NCBI RefSeq assembly: GCF_023716565.1
Contig: NZ_CP071848.1
Span: 2,976,001-3,040,000 of the forward strand
Reading direction: 5' to 3'
Source of the DNA: Vibrio sp. SCSIO 43136
GTDB taxonomy: Bacteria > Pseudomonadota > Gammaproteobacteria > Enterobacterales > Vibrionaceae
DNA: 64,000 nt
Shown here piece by piece: positions 1-8,797 of this stretch. Position 1 is the first letter of the stretch. Each line of letters starts with the position of its first letter. Position numbers and translations under genes: made by a program. Below the pieces are notes generated by a model. It saw only the letters and a list, made by a program, of their open reading frames with translations, made no database searches and was not told where the DNA came from.

Positions 1-1105
1 ACCGGTCTGGTTTCATACCGTATCGGTTGGGGAAACCATTGCCGCCACACCGCTCATCAAAGCGTTTATAGCCCAGAACCCAGCGACGCCGGTTTTGGTG
101 ACCACCACCACAGCTACGGGAAGAGAACAAGTCGAGAAATTGGGTGATTTGGTCGAGCACCGATACATGCCCATTGACTTTCCATTTGCTATTAAAGGCT
201 TTCTTAAATCGATTCAGCCTTCTCAGTTAATCATTATGGAAACTGAGTTGTGGCCCAACTTGCTACATCTGACGGCAAAGCAATCCGTGCCGATCACGGT
301 AATGAATGCTCGTCTTTCACAACGTTCGATGCACCGCTATCAAAAAGTATCAGGGATATTTTCTGAGATCAGCGATAATGTCTCTCGTATCCTTTGCCAA
401 ACCCAACAAGATTTAACCCACTTTGAAAGTCTCGGGGTATCGAGCAAAAAGCTAGCGGTGACTGGATCGTTAAAATTTGATATTACGATTTCAGAGTCAA
501 TAGCAGCGAAGGCTACCGAGTTGCGCCAAGAGTTTGGTCTAAACAGACCCGTTTGGATCGCCGCTAGCACGCACCAAGGTGAAGATGAGCAAGTACTGAC
601 CGCACATAATAAGCTCTTAAAAAAACTGCCAAATGCACTACTCATTATCGTGCCAAGGCATCCTGAACGTTTTGATCAAGTGTATAAGCTGTGTGCGGAT
701 AGAAAGTTTAGCGTTAGCCGCAGAACTGCTGGATACCTAGCAGATTCTCAAGTGTACGTTGCTGATACCATGGGCGAACTGCTCATACTGATTAAATCAG
801 CAGACATCTGTTTTATGGGTGGCAGCCTTATTGGTGATAAAGTCGGGGGGCACAATCTATTGGAACCTGCAGCGCTTGGCGTACCTAGTTTGACTGGTCC
901 GAGCTACTTTAATTTCAAGCAAATCACTGAAGAGTTAGAACAGTTATCAGCGTTGAATGTTATCAATGCTGAGCAACTTCCTGAGCAGTTAATTGAACTA
1001 TTTTCAGCTCCAGACGAGCTTAAGCGCAGAGCAGAGCTAGCCAAGCAGTATGTCGCCCAACACCAAGGTGCAGTGAATCGAACGCTACCCTATTTAGAAC
1101 AGTAA
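1..1105 (+). CDS. waaA: 3-deoxy-D-manno-octulosonic acid (Kdo) transferase, 5'-truncated by the window edge
   Basis: WaaA adds Kdo residues from CMP-Kdo to lipid IVA at the cytoplasmic face of the inner membrane, the first step of LPS core assembly. The reading frame is open from base 2, so the gene begins outside the window. 367 codons are present, against roughly 420 for the family, so about 55 N-terminal residues are missing. The fragment opens with the family's HTVSVGET segment, then VLVTTTTATG, ETELWPNLL and, in the C-terminal GT-B domain, GGSLIGDKVGGHNLLEPAALG, whose glutamate region is typical of the CMP-sugar site. It ends 16 bases before a GT9 gene in the same direction, consistent with an LPS core operon. 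Identification is firm; only the start is unseen. Confidence 0.95.
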   Translation, partial: PVWFHTVSVGETIAATPLIKAFIAQNPATPVLVTTTTATGREQVEKLGDLVEHRYMPIDFPFAIKGFLKSIQPSQLIIMETELWPNLLHLTAKQSVPITVMNARLSQRSMHRYQKVSGIFSEISDNVSRILCQTQQDLTHFESLGVSSKKLAVTGSLKFDITISESIAAKATELRQEFGLNRPVWIAASTHQGEDEQVLTAHNKLLKKLPNALLIIVPRHPERFDQVYKLCADRKFSVSRRTAGYLADSQVYVADTMGELLILIKSADICFMGGSLIGDKVGGHNLLEPAALGVPSLTGPSYFNFKQITEELEQLSALNVINAEQLPEQLIELFSAPDELKRRAELAKQYVAQHQGAVNRTLPYLEQ

Positions 1106-1121
1106 ACTTGAGGTCTCTCAA

Positions 1122-2189
1122 TTGCCAAGCCCACTTTTCAATCATGCACCAAAATCAATTTGCATTCTTCGTTTATCTGCCATCGGTGACGTGTGCAATA
1201 CCCTAGCCGCAGTGCAAGCCATCCAAGCACATTGGCCACAAACCCAAATTACCTGGGTAACGGGTGCGCTAGAAGCCAAGCTTTTAGAAAACGTGACTGG
1301 AATTGAGCTGGTTGTTTTTGATAAGAAAGGCGGTCTCAAAGCATACAAGGCGCTGTGGAAACAGCTAAGTCATCATCATTTTGATGCCCTACTGCACATG
1401 CAATATGCGTTTCGTGCCAACCTAGCCACGCTGGGCATTAAAGCGACCCACAAACTGGGGTTTGATGCTAAGCGAAGCCGAGATTTTCAGACGTTATTTA
1501 CTAATGTAAAAGTACCTTCTCCACAAAGCCCACACGTACTCGATGGCCTACTTGCCTTTGTGCACCAGTTAGGTATTCCACCTGAAGAACCGAGTTGGAC
1601 ACTGCCGACGACCAGTTCCGAGCAAGAGTGGGCCCAGCAGCGACTTTCACAAGATAAGCGCAATCTTATTGTCGTTCCAGGAGCAAGTAAGGCTTACAAA
1701 AATTGGTATGCCGATGGCTATGTAGACGTTATCAAACATGCCATCGCTCAAGGGTGGAACGTTGTTTTAGCGGGTAGCCCAGCGCAAGTTGAGCTAGATC
1801 TGGCCAACAGCATCGAATCTAAACTCGAAACAGGCGTACACAATCTCGTTGGTAAAAGCTCTTTAGGACAATTAACAGCGCTACTTAAACTTGGAGATTT
1901 GGTGATTGCCCCAGACACTGGACCAACCCATATCGCCAATGCCTTAGGTACACCCGTCATCGGTTTATATGCACACCATAACCCACAACGAACGGGGCCA
2001 TATCGCTATCTGGAATACGTGGTATCTGCGTACCAAGAAGCACTGTGGCAGCAATGCAAACAGACCCCTCAAGAGGTTAATTGGCGCACCCGAATTAAAG
2101 ATAAACACGCTATGTCACTCATCACCTCAAAAAGTGTCATTGCGATGTTTGATAAAGCAGTGGCTGATTTTTCATTGCTCTCAAAGTAA
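1122..2189 (+). CDS. Glycosyltransferase family 9 protein, heptosyltransferase I-like
   Basis: This 355-residue GT-B enzyme belongs to the ADP-heptose:LPS heptosyltransferase family (GT9). The N-terminus (ICILRLSAIGDV, about residues 13-24) is the family's first beta strand and glycine turn. APDTGPTHIANALGTPVIG (about residues 263-281) is the signature C-terminal motif that binds the ADP part of the donor. The start is TTG at 1122, 17 bases after waaA, with a purine-rich stretch (TTGAGG) upstream. Position between waaA and a WaaE-like GT2 makes an inner-core heptose transfer the likely role. Which heptose or acceptor it uses cannot be read from sequence. Several GT9 subfamilies look alike, so no symbol is given. 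Confidence 0.85.
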   Translation: MPSPLFNHAPKSICILRLSAIGDVCNTLAAVQAIQAHWPQTQITWVTGALEAKLLENVTGIELVVFDKKGGLKAYKALWKQLSHHHFDALLHMQYAFRANLATLGIKATHKLGFDAKRSRDFQTLFTNVKVPSPQSPHVLDGLLAFVHQLGIPPEEPSWTLPTTSSEQEWAQQRLSQDKRNLIVVPGASKAYKNWYADGYVDVIKHAIAQGWNVVLAGSPAQVELDLANSIESKLETGVHNLVGKSSLGQLTALLKLGDLVIAPDTGPTHIANALGTPVIGLYAHHNPQRTGPYRYLEYVVSAYQEALWQQCKQTPQEVNWRTRIKDKHAMSLITSKSVIAMFDKAVADFSLLSK

Positions 2190-2226
2190 ACTCTTACTTC
2201 ATCTCAAGAAAATTTAAGGCTCTTTC

Positions 2227-3012
2227 GTGACTAAACCTAGCATAGCGGTCGCCCTGATCGTCAAAAATGAATCTAAACACCTCAAGGAGTGCTTGGAAAC
2301 AGTAGCCGACTGGGTCGATGAAATTGTGGTTTTAGACTCAGGAAGCAGTGATGATACTGAAGCCGTTGCTCGTCAGTTCACTGACAAGTTCTATGTCAAC
2401 CAAGAGTGGCCTGGCTTTGGCCCACAAAGAAGAATAGCCCAATCCTATGTGAGTGCTGACTACGTACTATGGCTCGATGCAGATGAGCGTATCACCCCAG
2501 AGCTCAAAGCGAGCGTGCAAGCGGCGGTCGCACAAAATAAACCAGACACTGTGTATCAATTTGCCCGCTTAAGTTGGGTGTTTGGTCGATTCATTCGTCA
2601 CTGTGGTTGGTATCCTGATCGAGTATTGCGACTCTATCCAACCAAATTGACCCAATATACTGATGCATTAGTGCATGAACGTGTCGAAGTGACGGCTGAC
2701 ATGAAGGTCGAAACCCTCAAAGGCGATGCGATCCACTATACCTACAACGACATTCACCACTACCTGGTGAAGTCTGCCGGATACGCAAAAGCTTGGGCAG
2801 AACAAAGAGAAAAACGTGGTAAGAAAGCCAGCATTAGCCAAGGCATAGTGCATGCCCTTGCCTGCTTTATCAAAATGTATGTTTTGAAAGCGGGTTTTTT
2901 GGATGGAAAACAGGGCTTTTTGCTGTCCCTGCTCTCGGCACATTCCACTTTCGTCAAATATGCCGACCTTTGGGTCAAAACCGAGACTAAGCCTTTTCCC
3001 ACCAAGAATTAA
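2227..3012 (+). CDS. Glycosyltransferase family 2, WaaE/KdtX-like LPS core glucosyltransferase
   Basis: A 261-residue GT-A enzyme starting with GTG at 2227. The N-terminal [14 protein letters not shown], the nucleotide-binding [11 protein letters not shown] (about residues 34-44) and the metal-binding [12 protein letters not shown] (DXD-type, about residues 79-90) are the hallmarks of the WaaE/KdtX group. That group adds a glucose to heptose I of the inner core in several enterobacteria. [12 protein letters not shown] and [13 protein letters not shown] follow, again typical of this group. It sits 37 bases downstream of the GT9 gene. Its last 26 bases overlap the 3' end of the convergent GT9 gene at 2987-4015. 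The glucosyl assignment is by family; the actual sugar is inferred. Confidence 0.85.
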   Translation: MTKPSIAVALIVKNESKHLKECLETVADWVDEIVVLDSGSSDDTEAVARQFTDKFYVNQEWPGFGPQRRIAQSYVSADYVLWLDADERITPELKASVQAAVAQNKPDTVYQFARLSWVFGRFIRHCGWYPDRVLRLYPTKLTQYTDALVHERVEVTADMKVETLKGDAIHYTYNDIHHYLVKSAGYAKAWAEQREKRGKKASISQGIVHALACFIKMYVLKAGFLDGKQGFLLSLLSAHSTFVKYADLWVKTETKPFPTKN

Positions 3013-4015
3013 TCTGCGAGATACACTGCGTAATATCCACTTTAGACATATCCTCCTGCTCTGCCTTCCCACCTTGTTTGGGTGGGCAGAAAGCAATGTG
3101 GTTGCCCTTCGAGTTAATTGGCAACCAACGCAATGGCGTCGCTGAGCGCTTACTAGGAAAAAAACCTACCGTAGGAACATCAATTGCCGCTGCGATATGT
3201 AGTGGCCCTGTTGATCCCGCAACAAAACACTGAGCGCAAGCGATTGAGCGAGCAAAGTCCACCAGCCCATCATTTTTGCTATATACCACAGCACTGAGCT
3301 GTTTTTTAGCAAGTAGTGCTTGTAACTCCACGGCAATCGCCTCTTCTCCTGGCCCTGCGGTGAGGATCACTTCTTGTTCGTGCGAAATGCCTTGGATGAG
3401 TTTCGCATACTGCTTTGTGGATAAGTTATTGGCACTACCACCACTACCCGCATGCACAAACAGCCAGTTTTTTTCAGGGTGAATATCTAACTGCTTAGAA
3501 AGCTTTTGGCGCTGATCACTCAGTTGCTGATCTGAGAAGGTCAGGTACGGCGCAGTTGGCTCAACAATTTCGATATCATTGTCGGTCAAGAAAGCTCGTA
3601 TCAAGTCTAGGTTGTATTCAAACTCGGGTTTCGCCGATTGAGAGCGCTTTTGCTTGATACGCTTGTTATAAAAAATCTGCGCAAGCTTGGTTGCAGGGGC
3701 CAAGCGATACTTGATGCCCGCCTTCCATACCAGTAAAGCGTTATAAGTCGTCGAGAAGAGATTAATCGAAGCATCAAAATTAACTTGTTTCAACTGCGCA
3801 GCTAAAGCCTGCTTTTGCGCTTGGTCAGCTTTTTTTCCGCAATCCACGATTACCTTGTCGATCCATGGGCAAAGTTCTGCGAGCGCTTTGGTATAAGTTG
3901 GCACTAACGCGGTGATCTCACATTGAGGAAGCGACTGCTTTAGCATTGCAAAACTTGGCCACGCCAACATAAAGTCGCCAATTTTGTCGTTACGGATCAC
4001 TAAAATCTTTTTCAT
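2987..4015 (-). CDS. Glycosyltransferase family 9 protein, heptosyltransferase-like
   Basis: A second GT9 enzyme of 342 residues. It opens with [20 protein letters not shown], the classic GT9 N-terminal strand and glycine turn. About residue 170-195 carries [16 protein letters not shown], the start of the C-terminal Rossmann lobe, and near residue 267 [19 protein letters not shown] is the donor-binding signature. The start codon at 4015 is preceded by an AGGAAGG-type ribosome site. It is transcribed towards the waaA-side operon and away from coaD. It probably transfers heptose or a similar ADP-sugar in the LPS core, perhaps adding a later residue than the first GT9. The exact linkage is unknown. 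Confidence 0.85.
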   Translation of the reverse strand: MKKILVIRNDKIGDFMLAWPSFAMLKQSLPQCEITALVPTYTKALAELCPWIDKVIVDCGKKADQAQKQALAAQLKQVNFDASINLFSTTYNALLVWKAGIKYRLAPATKLAQIFYNKRIKQKRSQSAKPEFEYNLDLIRAFLTDNDIEIVEPTAPYLTFSDQQLSDQRQKLSKQLDIHPEKNWLFVHAGSGGSANNLSTKQYAKLIQGISHEQEVILTAGPGEEAIAVELQALLAKKQLSAVVYSKNDGLVDFARSIACAQCFVAGSTGPLHIAAAIDVPTVGFFPSKRSATPLRWLPINSKGNHIAFCPPKQGGKAEQEDMSKVDITQCISQINSWWEKA

Positions 4016-4044
4016 GTCGCCTTCCTGAAACTTTGTCTGCGGCT

Positions 4045-4078
4045 ATGATAACGAAATTCCTTAGATGTTTGTTATCAT
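4045..4078. promoter_or_regulatory. Perfect 8-bp inverted repeat between divergent GT9 and coaD
   Basis: ATGATAAC at 4045-4052 and its exact complement GTTATCAT at 4071-4078 are separated by 18 bases in the 98-base divergent intergenic region. The spacing is that of an operator bound by a dimer across adjacent helical turns, or of a weak hairpin. No regulator is recognised, and chance in an AT-rich promoter region is possible. Confidence 0.25.
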
Positions 4079-4113
4079 TATCGATAGTTAATCAATTAAA
4101 AGAGTCGCTTATC

Positions 4114-4608
4114 GTGTCACATAAACAAGTATCTCGAGTCATTTATCCGGGCACCTTTGACCCTATCACTAACGGCCACTTGGACTTAATTGAACGTGCG
4201 GCATCTATGTTTGATCAAGTAATTGTCGCCATCGCCGCTAGCCCAAGTAAAAACACCATGTTTACCCTAGACGAACGAGTAGCGTTTGTTGACCAAGTGA
4301 CTTCTCACTTAAGCAACGTTTCCGCTAAAGGCTTCACTGGTCTGATGGTCGATTTTGCGCGAGATGAAGAAGCAAATGTCTTGATTCGTGGGCTAAGAAC
4401 CACGGTCGACTTTGAGTATGAGTTTGGTTTGACCAATATGTACCGAAGATTGCTGCCAGGTCTTGAGAGTGTATTTCTAACCCCAGCAGAAGAGCATGCT
4501 TTTATCTCTTCAACCATAGTGAGAGAAGTGGCGATTCACGGTGGGGATGTGGCGCAGTTTGTACCTGACGTGGTTTCCGAGGCTCTAAAAAGCAAGGCGC
4601 GGGTATAA
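4114..4608 (+). CDS. coaD: Phosphopantetheine adenylyltransferase
   Basis: CoaD catalyses the penultimate step of coenzyme A synthesis, joining ATP and 4'-phosphopantetheine to dephospho-CoA in the cytosol. The GTG start at 4114 gives 164 residues, the normal family length; the frame is open further upstream but with no family-like sequence. The N-terminal [15 protein letters not shown] holds the nucleotidyltransferase TxGH motif, and the C-terminal ISSTIVREV is the second ATP-binding signature (ISSTxxR). Linkage to waaA-type LPS genes and mutM is conserved in enteric bacteria. coaBC, the preceding enzyme of the pathway, lies at 10066. An intrinsic terminator follows. Confidence 0.97.
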   Translation: MSHKQVSRVIYPGTFDPITNGHLDLIERAASMFDQVIVAIAASPSKNTMFTLDERVAFVDQVTSHLSNVSAKGFTGLMVDFARDEEANVLIRGLRTTVDFEYEFGLTNMYRRLLPGLESVFLTPAEEHAFISSTIVREVAIHGGDVAQFVPDVVSEALKSKARV

Positions 4609-4638
4609 TACCCACCCACTCTGTTCAACTACAAAGAC

Positions 4639-4668
4639 AAAAATGGCGTCTTCATCGACGCCATTTTT
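4639..4668. terminator. Bidirectional intrinsic terminator between coaD and sulfatase gene
   Basis: AAAAATGGCGTC and GACGCCATTTTT form a 12-bp perfect stem with the 6-base loop TTCATC. The arms are A-rich and T-rich at the ends, so it can stop transcripts from both convergent genes. Confidence 0.85.
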
Positions 4669-4675
4669 CTATCTG

Positions 4676-6658
4676 TTACTCACCATTCTGAACTTGCCAA
4701 CGAGTAAATACTTTTTGCAACTTGATATAACTATCAGCAGCATCTAAATATTGATTTTGCTCAGTAACAGAACTGTTGTGATAGTTATCTTCTAGCCAAG
4801 GGTAAAGTACTGACTTACGGCTCAAATCAAATCCGCCTTGTTCAGTGATCACCCTTGCACGATGAATGCCCACGTTAGCAACACCTTCAGGGCTCAATAA
4901 GTTTTCTCCACCAAGAGAGATGTAATCCGTATCCGACAAGCTGTACTGGAACAGGGTTGGGAACACATCTCGGTGCGATCCAATCCGCATTGGGTCATAT
5001 TGATAATCGACCTGCTCTAGAATTGGCTTAGGCACATACAAGTAGAAAGGCACACCATGAGTCATGGCGAAGTCTTCTGCTTGGTTAGCGTCAAGGTAGC
5101 GCATACGATGATCACCTGTGGCAGCAATCAGGGTATTGTCACCATACGGCGAGGCTTTAACATCTGCGATGAACTCCCCTAGCGCATTATTAGAATACTG
5201 ATAGGTTTGCAGCATCAATGGATTAGTTGCCGAAAGCGGGCCTGTTAGCTTTTTCAAACGCTCACTTTCTTTAAATGGCTTTGCTTTGTAATGCTTAGGC
5301 ACCTCGAATGGTGGGTGGTTAGTTGCCGACAAAATGTAAATTAATTGCGGCTTATCCGACTCATCCAAGATCTTCTGCGCGTATTTAAACGCAAACTCAT
5401 CAGGAACCCCCCAAACACCTGTGTAGCTCGCTGACTCTGGATACTCACGCATCAAGATGTTTTCATCAATGAATCGATCAAAGCCTTGTAATGGCATGTA
5501 GTTAGCAAGATTGCGCCACATTCCATTCGCACTCATGATAAAAGTCGTCTCATAGCCATTGTCTTGATACGGCTTGATGGCACTTAGTGGCAACTTAGTG
5601 CGCTGATATTCAGCGTGACTAATAGTAGCAGTGCTACTGTAAAACAGCATTGCAACCAACGAGTTCACCGTACCCGTCGTTTCAGCGACAAAACGCTTAT
5701 AGACAAAGTCTTCTTCAAATGGCTGGCGCAATGCACCAAGCAGATCATTTTCTGGCATTTTGTCTTCAAGCAAAACGTTAGTGCCCATGCTTTCCATCAA
5801 AGCCACTACCACATTTGGCTTATGCTGCGCCAAGTAAGTGTTATCTGCTGTAGTATAAACAGGGGTTGGCTGACCTAGGTTTTCGGTCATGATCTGGTGA
5901 TATTCTTGATCTGTGATAGGCGTAAGTTTCGCCTGGCGCTTGTAGTCACCACTTGCCCAGCTTAGGGCAATAAACGGGTTGGGCGTAATCATGTTCAAAA
6001 CAACATAATCAGACACGTTCGCATGTAGGCGGCGCAGAGGGAAAGTCCCAAAAGAACCACGAGCAAAACCAAAATAGATAGTGATAATAATCATCACGAT
6101 AGCTGTTGTTTTTAACCAGTGGCTTGGACGGTAATGCCAACTTCCCACTCGTGATAAAATCAATCCATAAACTTTATTCAGCAACGTTGACAACACAACT
6201 AATGCCAAAACACCCCACATAACTGGGTAATCTTCCCAAATGTTGATCAGTACCGCTTTGGTATCATCATCAAACAGGCCAAATACAAACATATCCATGT
6301 AAGTACCGTAAGTAACGTAGTAGTAATAGTTCCCGATGGAGAACCCGACTACCAGTATCATAATGACCCAGTTGTAAAAGTAGCTAAATGCTATCCATTT
6401 TTTAAACCAGCTATCAAAACTTGCTATCAAGAGTCCAAGCAAAAACAGTGGCGCATAGGCAATGGTCATAATTTTAATATCAAAGCGACTACCGATAAAA
6501 AAGGTTCGCCACACATCAACTTCTCGACCAGGCAGCTGAGACCAATCAATCACATTGAAGAAGAATATTGTGCGGCTGACCAACATCGCCACGGTGCCAA
6601 TCAGCACCATACTCCAGATCAATCGATTTAGAGTTCGAAAATTGTGTTGAAAATTCAT
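4676..6658 (-). CDS. LTA synthase-like membrane sulfatase/phosphoglycerol transferase family protein
   Basis: A 660-residue integral membrane protein. The first ~230 residues contain about five hydrophobic segments (for example around residues 13-33, 64-82, 95-115, 142-160 and 183-200). The remainder is a periplasmic alkaline-phosphatase-fold domain of the sulfatase family (PF00884). It holds VVALMESMGTNVL, TTGTVNSLVAM with the candidate nucleophile threonine, TNHPPF and ATGDHRMRY metal-ligand motifs. Relatives such as LtaS, OpgB and EptA transfer phosphoglycerol or phosphoethanolamine to envelope glycans or lipids. The substrate here is unknown. It lies 9 bases upstream-side of mutM in the same orientation, so it may be co-transcribed after mutM. 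A second member of the family is at 19094-20986. Confidence 0.85.
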   Translation of the reverse strand: MNFQHNFRTLNRLIWSMVLIGTVAMLVSRTIFFFNVIDWSQLPGREVDVWRTFFIGSRFDIKIMTIAYAPLFLLGLLIASFDSWFKKWIAFSYFYNWVIMILVVGFSIGNYYYYVTYGTYMDMFVFGLFDDDTKAVLINIWEDYPVMWGVLALVVLSTLLNKVYGLILSRVGSWHYRPSHWLKTTAIVMIIITIYFGFARGSFGTFPLRRLHANVSDYVVLNMITPNPFIALSWASGDYKRQAKLTPITDQEYHQIMTENLGQPTPVYTTADNTYLAQHKPNVVVALMESMGTNVLLEDKMPENDLLGALRQPFEEDFVYKRFVAETTGTVNSLVAMLFYSSTATISHAEYQRTKLPLSAIKPYQDNGYETTFIMSANGMWRNLANYMPLQGFDRFIDENILMREYPESASYTGVWGVPDEFAFKYAQKILDESDKPQLIYILSATNHPPFEVPKHYKAKPFKESERLKKLTGPLSATNPLMLQTYQYSNNALGEFIADVKASPYGDNTLIAATGDHRMRYLDANQAEDFAMTHGVPFYLYVPKPILEQVDYQYDPMRIGSHRDVFPTLFQYSLSDTDYISLGGENLLSPEGVANVGIHRARVITEQGGFDLSRKSVLYPWLEDNYHNSSVTEQNQYLDAADSYIKLQKVFTRWQVQNGE

Positions 6659-6667
6659 AGGTTTTGA

Positions 6668-7477
6668 TTACTTCTGACAGGTACTACAAAAGAAGGTGTT
6701 TCTTTGACCAACTTTGGCTTCTTGAATTGTATCATGACAAACCAAGCACGGCTCTCCCGCTCTACCGTAAACTAAGAGTTCCTGAGCGAAATACCCCGGC
6801 TTGCCATCGGCTTGATTGAAATCTTTTAGAGTCGTACCACCTTGCTCAATCGCTTTTGACAGTACTTTTTTAATCTCGTCAGTAAGAGCTGAGAGTTGGG
6901 AGTCCGTAACTTTACCCGCAGGAGTTTGTGGGTGAATACCAGAGCTAAACAGAGCTTCATTTGCATAGATATTGCCAACCCCGACCACAACTTTGTTATC
7001 CATGATCAACTGCTTAATCGCCACTCGCTTGTTTTTGGCTTTATCAATCAAGGTCGCTGCGCAAAATTCATCGGTCAACGGTTCTGGACCTAGGGTGGCG
7101 AATACCTGATGGTCAGCTTGCGGCGCTTGATATAACCAAGCGCCAAAACGTCTTGGATCATTGTAACGAAGTACTTTGCCATTGCTCAGCACAAGGTCAA
7201 CATGGTCGTGTTTGTTAGGTTCAATAAATGCATCCAGAACTCTCAGGCTGCCTGACATTCCTAAATGTACAATGGCGCTGCCTTTTTCGGTTTCTATCAA
7301 TAGATACTTAGCCCGGCGAGATATACCTAAGATCTTTTCACCTACCAGTTTTTGTAATTCAGCTGGCACTGCCCAACGCAATTTGGGTTGACGCACGGTG
7401 ATCGATTGTATGGTATGCCCTTGAAGATGGGGCGTGATCCCAAGACGACTCACTTCGACTTCAGGTAACTCTGGCAT
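6668..7477 (-). CDS. mutM: Formamidopyrimidine-DNA glycosylase (Fpg)
   Basis: MutM removes 8-oxoguanine and formamidopyrimidines and nicks the abasic site by beta/delta elimination. The protein is 269 residues, the family norm. It starts MPELPEVE, giving the catalytic Pro2 and Glu3 after removal of Met. Lys57-region RRAKYLL, the [10 protein letters not shown] strand and the intercalation/H2TH region [14 protein letters not shown] are present. A C-terminal zinc finger is built from CLVCH and CSTCQK. The gene order coaD-mutM-rpmG-rpmB-radC-coaBC is as in E. coli, apart from inserted genes. Assignment is secure. Confidence 0.97.
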   Translation of the reverse strand: MPELPEVEVSRLGITPHLQGHTIQSITVRQPKLRWAVPAELQKLVGEKILGISRRAKYLLIETEKGSAIVHLGMSGSLRVLDAFIEPNKHDHVDLVLSNGKVLRYNDPRRFGAWLYQAPQADHQVFATLGPEPLTDEFCAATLIDKAKNKRVAIKQLIMDNKVVVGVGNIYANEALFSSGIHPQTPAGKVTDSQLSALTDEIKKVLSKAIEQGGTTLKDFNQADGKPGYFAQELLVYGRAGEPCLVCHDTIQEAKVGQRNTFFCSTCQK

Positions 7478-7491
7478 CTATAACTCCAACG

Positions 7492-7956
7492 CTAATTAAA
7501 TGGGAACAAGTAGGACTTATCCACGGAAACAGCGACCCACTCTTGCTGCCAATTCTTAAACAGCCAAAAATTCGGGGTCTGATAATAAGTGACTCGCTGA
7601 GGCTCTTCTTGCTCTTTATACCAGACCTCAATACTGCGAGGGGCACCTAAGTTAGGCTCTAGACTATCAACAGTGGCCTCATCAACTAACGTGCCTTCAA
7701 GCATTAGCCAACGGTTCGAGGCATCCACCGCAGAAATACCCAGCACCTGGCTAGACTGCCATTGGCCATCATTCACCTCTAAAGACCAATTGGCAAAATG
7801 CAAAGCGGTTGGACTCCAACTACTATTAAGCACCGTAGGCAACGCAGGCTCACTCATAAAATGCTCTTGGATCAACTTAGGCGCATTGATCATCACGATG
7901 TAGATCAAGATCGCAAAGATCAGCACATTGTTCCAACCACGCTTAGTCAACTTCAT
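7492..7956 (-). CDS. Hypothetical single-pass membrane protein
   Basis: A 154-residue protein with no recognised domain. Residues about 10-28 (NVLIFAILIYIVMIN) form one hydrophobic segment with a basic N-terminus (KLTKRGWNN). This suggests an inner-membrane anchor with most of the chain in the periplasm. The rest is rich in Trp (about eleven) and predicted to be beta-strand-like, without cysteine motifs. It sits 14 bases before mutM in the same direction. Its leader is unusual: the array of CCGTTAG units at 7973-8000 lies just upstream. The likely ribosome site (CGGAGA on the coding strand) is part of a heptamer-like unit. Function unknown. Confidence 0.75.
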   Translation of the reverse strand: MKLTKRGWNNVLIFAILIYIVMINAPKLIQEHFMSEPALPTVLNSSWSPTALHFANWSLEVNDGQWQSSQVLGISAVDASNRWLMLEGTLVDEATVDSLEPNLGAPRSIEVWYKEQEEPQRVTYYQTPNFWLFKNWQQEWVAVSVDKSYLFPFN

Positions 7957-7972
7957 CCATGTATCTCCGTAA

Positions 7973-8000
7973 CCGTTAGCCGTTAGCCGTTAGCCGTTAG
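7973..8000. repeat. Tandem heptamer array, four copies of CCGTTAG
   Basis: Four exact CCGTTAG units run from 7973 to 8000, flanked on the left by a near-unit (CCGTAA). The array is between the rpmG terminator and the start of the 154-residue membrane protein gene. On the minus strand it reads CTAACGG, so it is G-rich in the direction of transcription. It belongs to a family of 7-bp arrays found at many intergenic sites in this window. Confidence 0.95.
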
Positions 8001-8020
8001 TATCGCCGAATTCCAGACAT

Positions 8021-8050
8021 AAAAAAACCCAGCCAAAAAGCTGGGTTTTT
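8021..8050. terminator. Intrinsic terminator downstream of rpmG
   Basis: AAAAAAACCCAGC and GCTGGGTTTTT flank a short CAAAAA loop, giving a GC-capped stem with a U tract in the minus direction for rpmB-rpmG transcripts. It can also act on the plus strand. Confidence 0.85.
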
Positions 8051-8072
8051 ATAATACAGAGCAGCTAATCAA

Positions 8073-8240
8073 TTACTTGATTTTAGCTTCTTTGTACATC
8101 ACGTGCTTGCGTACAACTGGATCAAATTTCTTGATCTCGAACTTGCCCGGCATGTTGCGCTTGTTCTTGTCAGTTGTGTAGAAGTGACCAGTACCTGCAG
8201 AAGATACTAGACGAATTTTCTCACGAATGCCTTTAGCCAT
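8073..8240 (-). CDS. rpmG: 50S ribosomal protein L33
   Basis: A 55-residue basic protein of the large ribosomal subunit, read from ATG at 8240 to TAA at 8073. It begins [20 protein letters not shown], continues with [20 protein letters not shown] and ends VMYKEAKIK, matching L33 end to end. It lacks the paired cysteines of the zinc-binding L33 form, so it is the Zn-independent (C-) type. It lies 13 bases after rpmB and ends before a strong terminator. Confidence 0.98.
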   Translation of the reverse strand: MAKGIREKIRLVSSAGTGHFYTTDKNKRNMPGKFEIKKFDPVVRKHVMYKEAKIK

Positions 8241-8253
8241 TGCTCAATTCCTC

Positions 8254-8490
8254 TTAAACGTTTTCGCCACGTGCACGGATATCAACAAGTACAGCATCAA
8301 TGCCTTTCTTGTCGATGATACGCATGCCTTTAGCAGTTAGACGTAGTTTAACAAAACGTTTTTCGCTCTCTACCCAGAAACGATGAGTTTGTAGGTTCGG
8401 CAGAAAACGACGCTTAGTAGCATTTCGTGCGTGTGAACGGTTGTTACCCGTTACTGGACGCTTACCAGTTACTTGGCATACTCGGGACAT
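8254..8490 (-). CDS. rpmB: 50S ribosomal protein L28
   Basis: L28 is a 78-residue large-subunit protein. The start at 8490 gives the family N-terminus [20 protein letters not shown]. An in-frame ATG five codons upstream adds residues not seen in the family. The [14 protein letters not shown] segment and the basic C-terminal part are typical. A good sigma70 promoter lies about 115-150 bases upstream. It is co-transcribed with rpmG, as in other gammaproteobacteria. Confidence 0.97.
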   Translation of the reverse strand: MSRVCQVTGKRPVTGNNRSHARNATKRRFLPNLQTHRFWVESEKRFVKLRLTAKGMRIIDKKGIDAVLVDIRARGENV

Positions 8491-8610
8491 GAATGTCTTC
8501 TCCAAATCGTTTCAGCTCGATATCAACCTTGGTGGCAGAACCTCTCAAGCTTAATATAAGAGGTTTAAAACCGTTATGGAAAATCCATACAAGGCTATCA
8601 AAGGTCGCGT

Positions 8611-8639
8611 ATTATACTAACTTGATGTGCATTGCTCAA
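8611..8639 (-). promoter_or_regulatory. Sigma70 promoter for rpmB-rpmG
   Basis: Reading the minus strand, TTGAGC (8639-8634) is followed by a 17-base spacer and a perfect TATAAT (8616-8611). The predicted transcript starts near 8604, giving a leader of about 115 bases before the rpmB ATG. A G/C-rich GCGACC right after the -10 box resembles a stringent-response discriminator, which would fit ribosomal protein genes. Confidence 0.75.
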
Positions 8640-8761
8640 GACCCGAACAGATCCTTTTTACAGGATTTCGTGATCTTTTTTTGAACAAGAGCTGATGAAG
8701 TTAAAAAATGTGGACGAATCATACCAGAATTCAAGAAAAAGCTAAGTGTTTTTTTTGTAGT

Positions 8762-8797
8762 CGGGAAACGGCCTAGGGCAAAGCGGTAAACGGTGCT
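8762..8797. repeat. Degenerate G-rich heptamer arm left of the bIVP gene
   Basis: The stretch parses as CGGGAAA, CGGCCTA, GGGCAAA, GCGGTAAA and CGGTGCT, i.e. a GG doublet about every 7 bases. It contains TAAACGG, the complement of the CCGTTTA unit arrayed on the other side of the four-helix-bundle gene. The gene is therefore bracketed by inverted heptamer arms. The last unit overlaps the stop codon of that gene. It lies between the rpmB promoter and the gene. Confidence 0.75.

Noticed and set aside
340..645. Minus-strand 101-codon frame inside waaA
   Set aside because: It is antisense to a well-conserved enzyme, with no ribosome site and no recognisable protein features.
2668..3096. Minus-strand 142-codon frame across the GT2/GT9 3' ends
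   Set aside because: Shadow of the GT2 gene; both real frames are strongly supported by family motifs.
7973..8000. CCGTTAG repeats as integron attC/VCR sites because they contain GTTAG
   Set aside because: The GTTRRRY core rule is not met, there are no paired simple sites with a long imperfect palindrome, and no integrase or cassette-like gene series is present.
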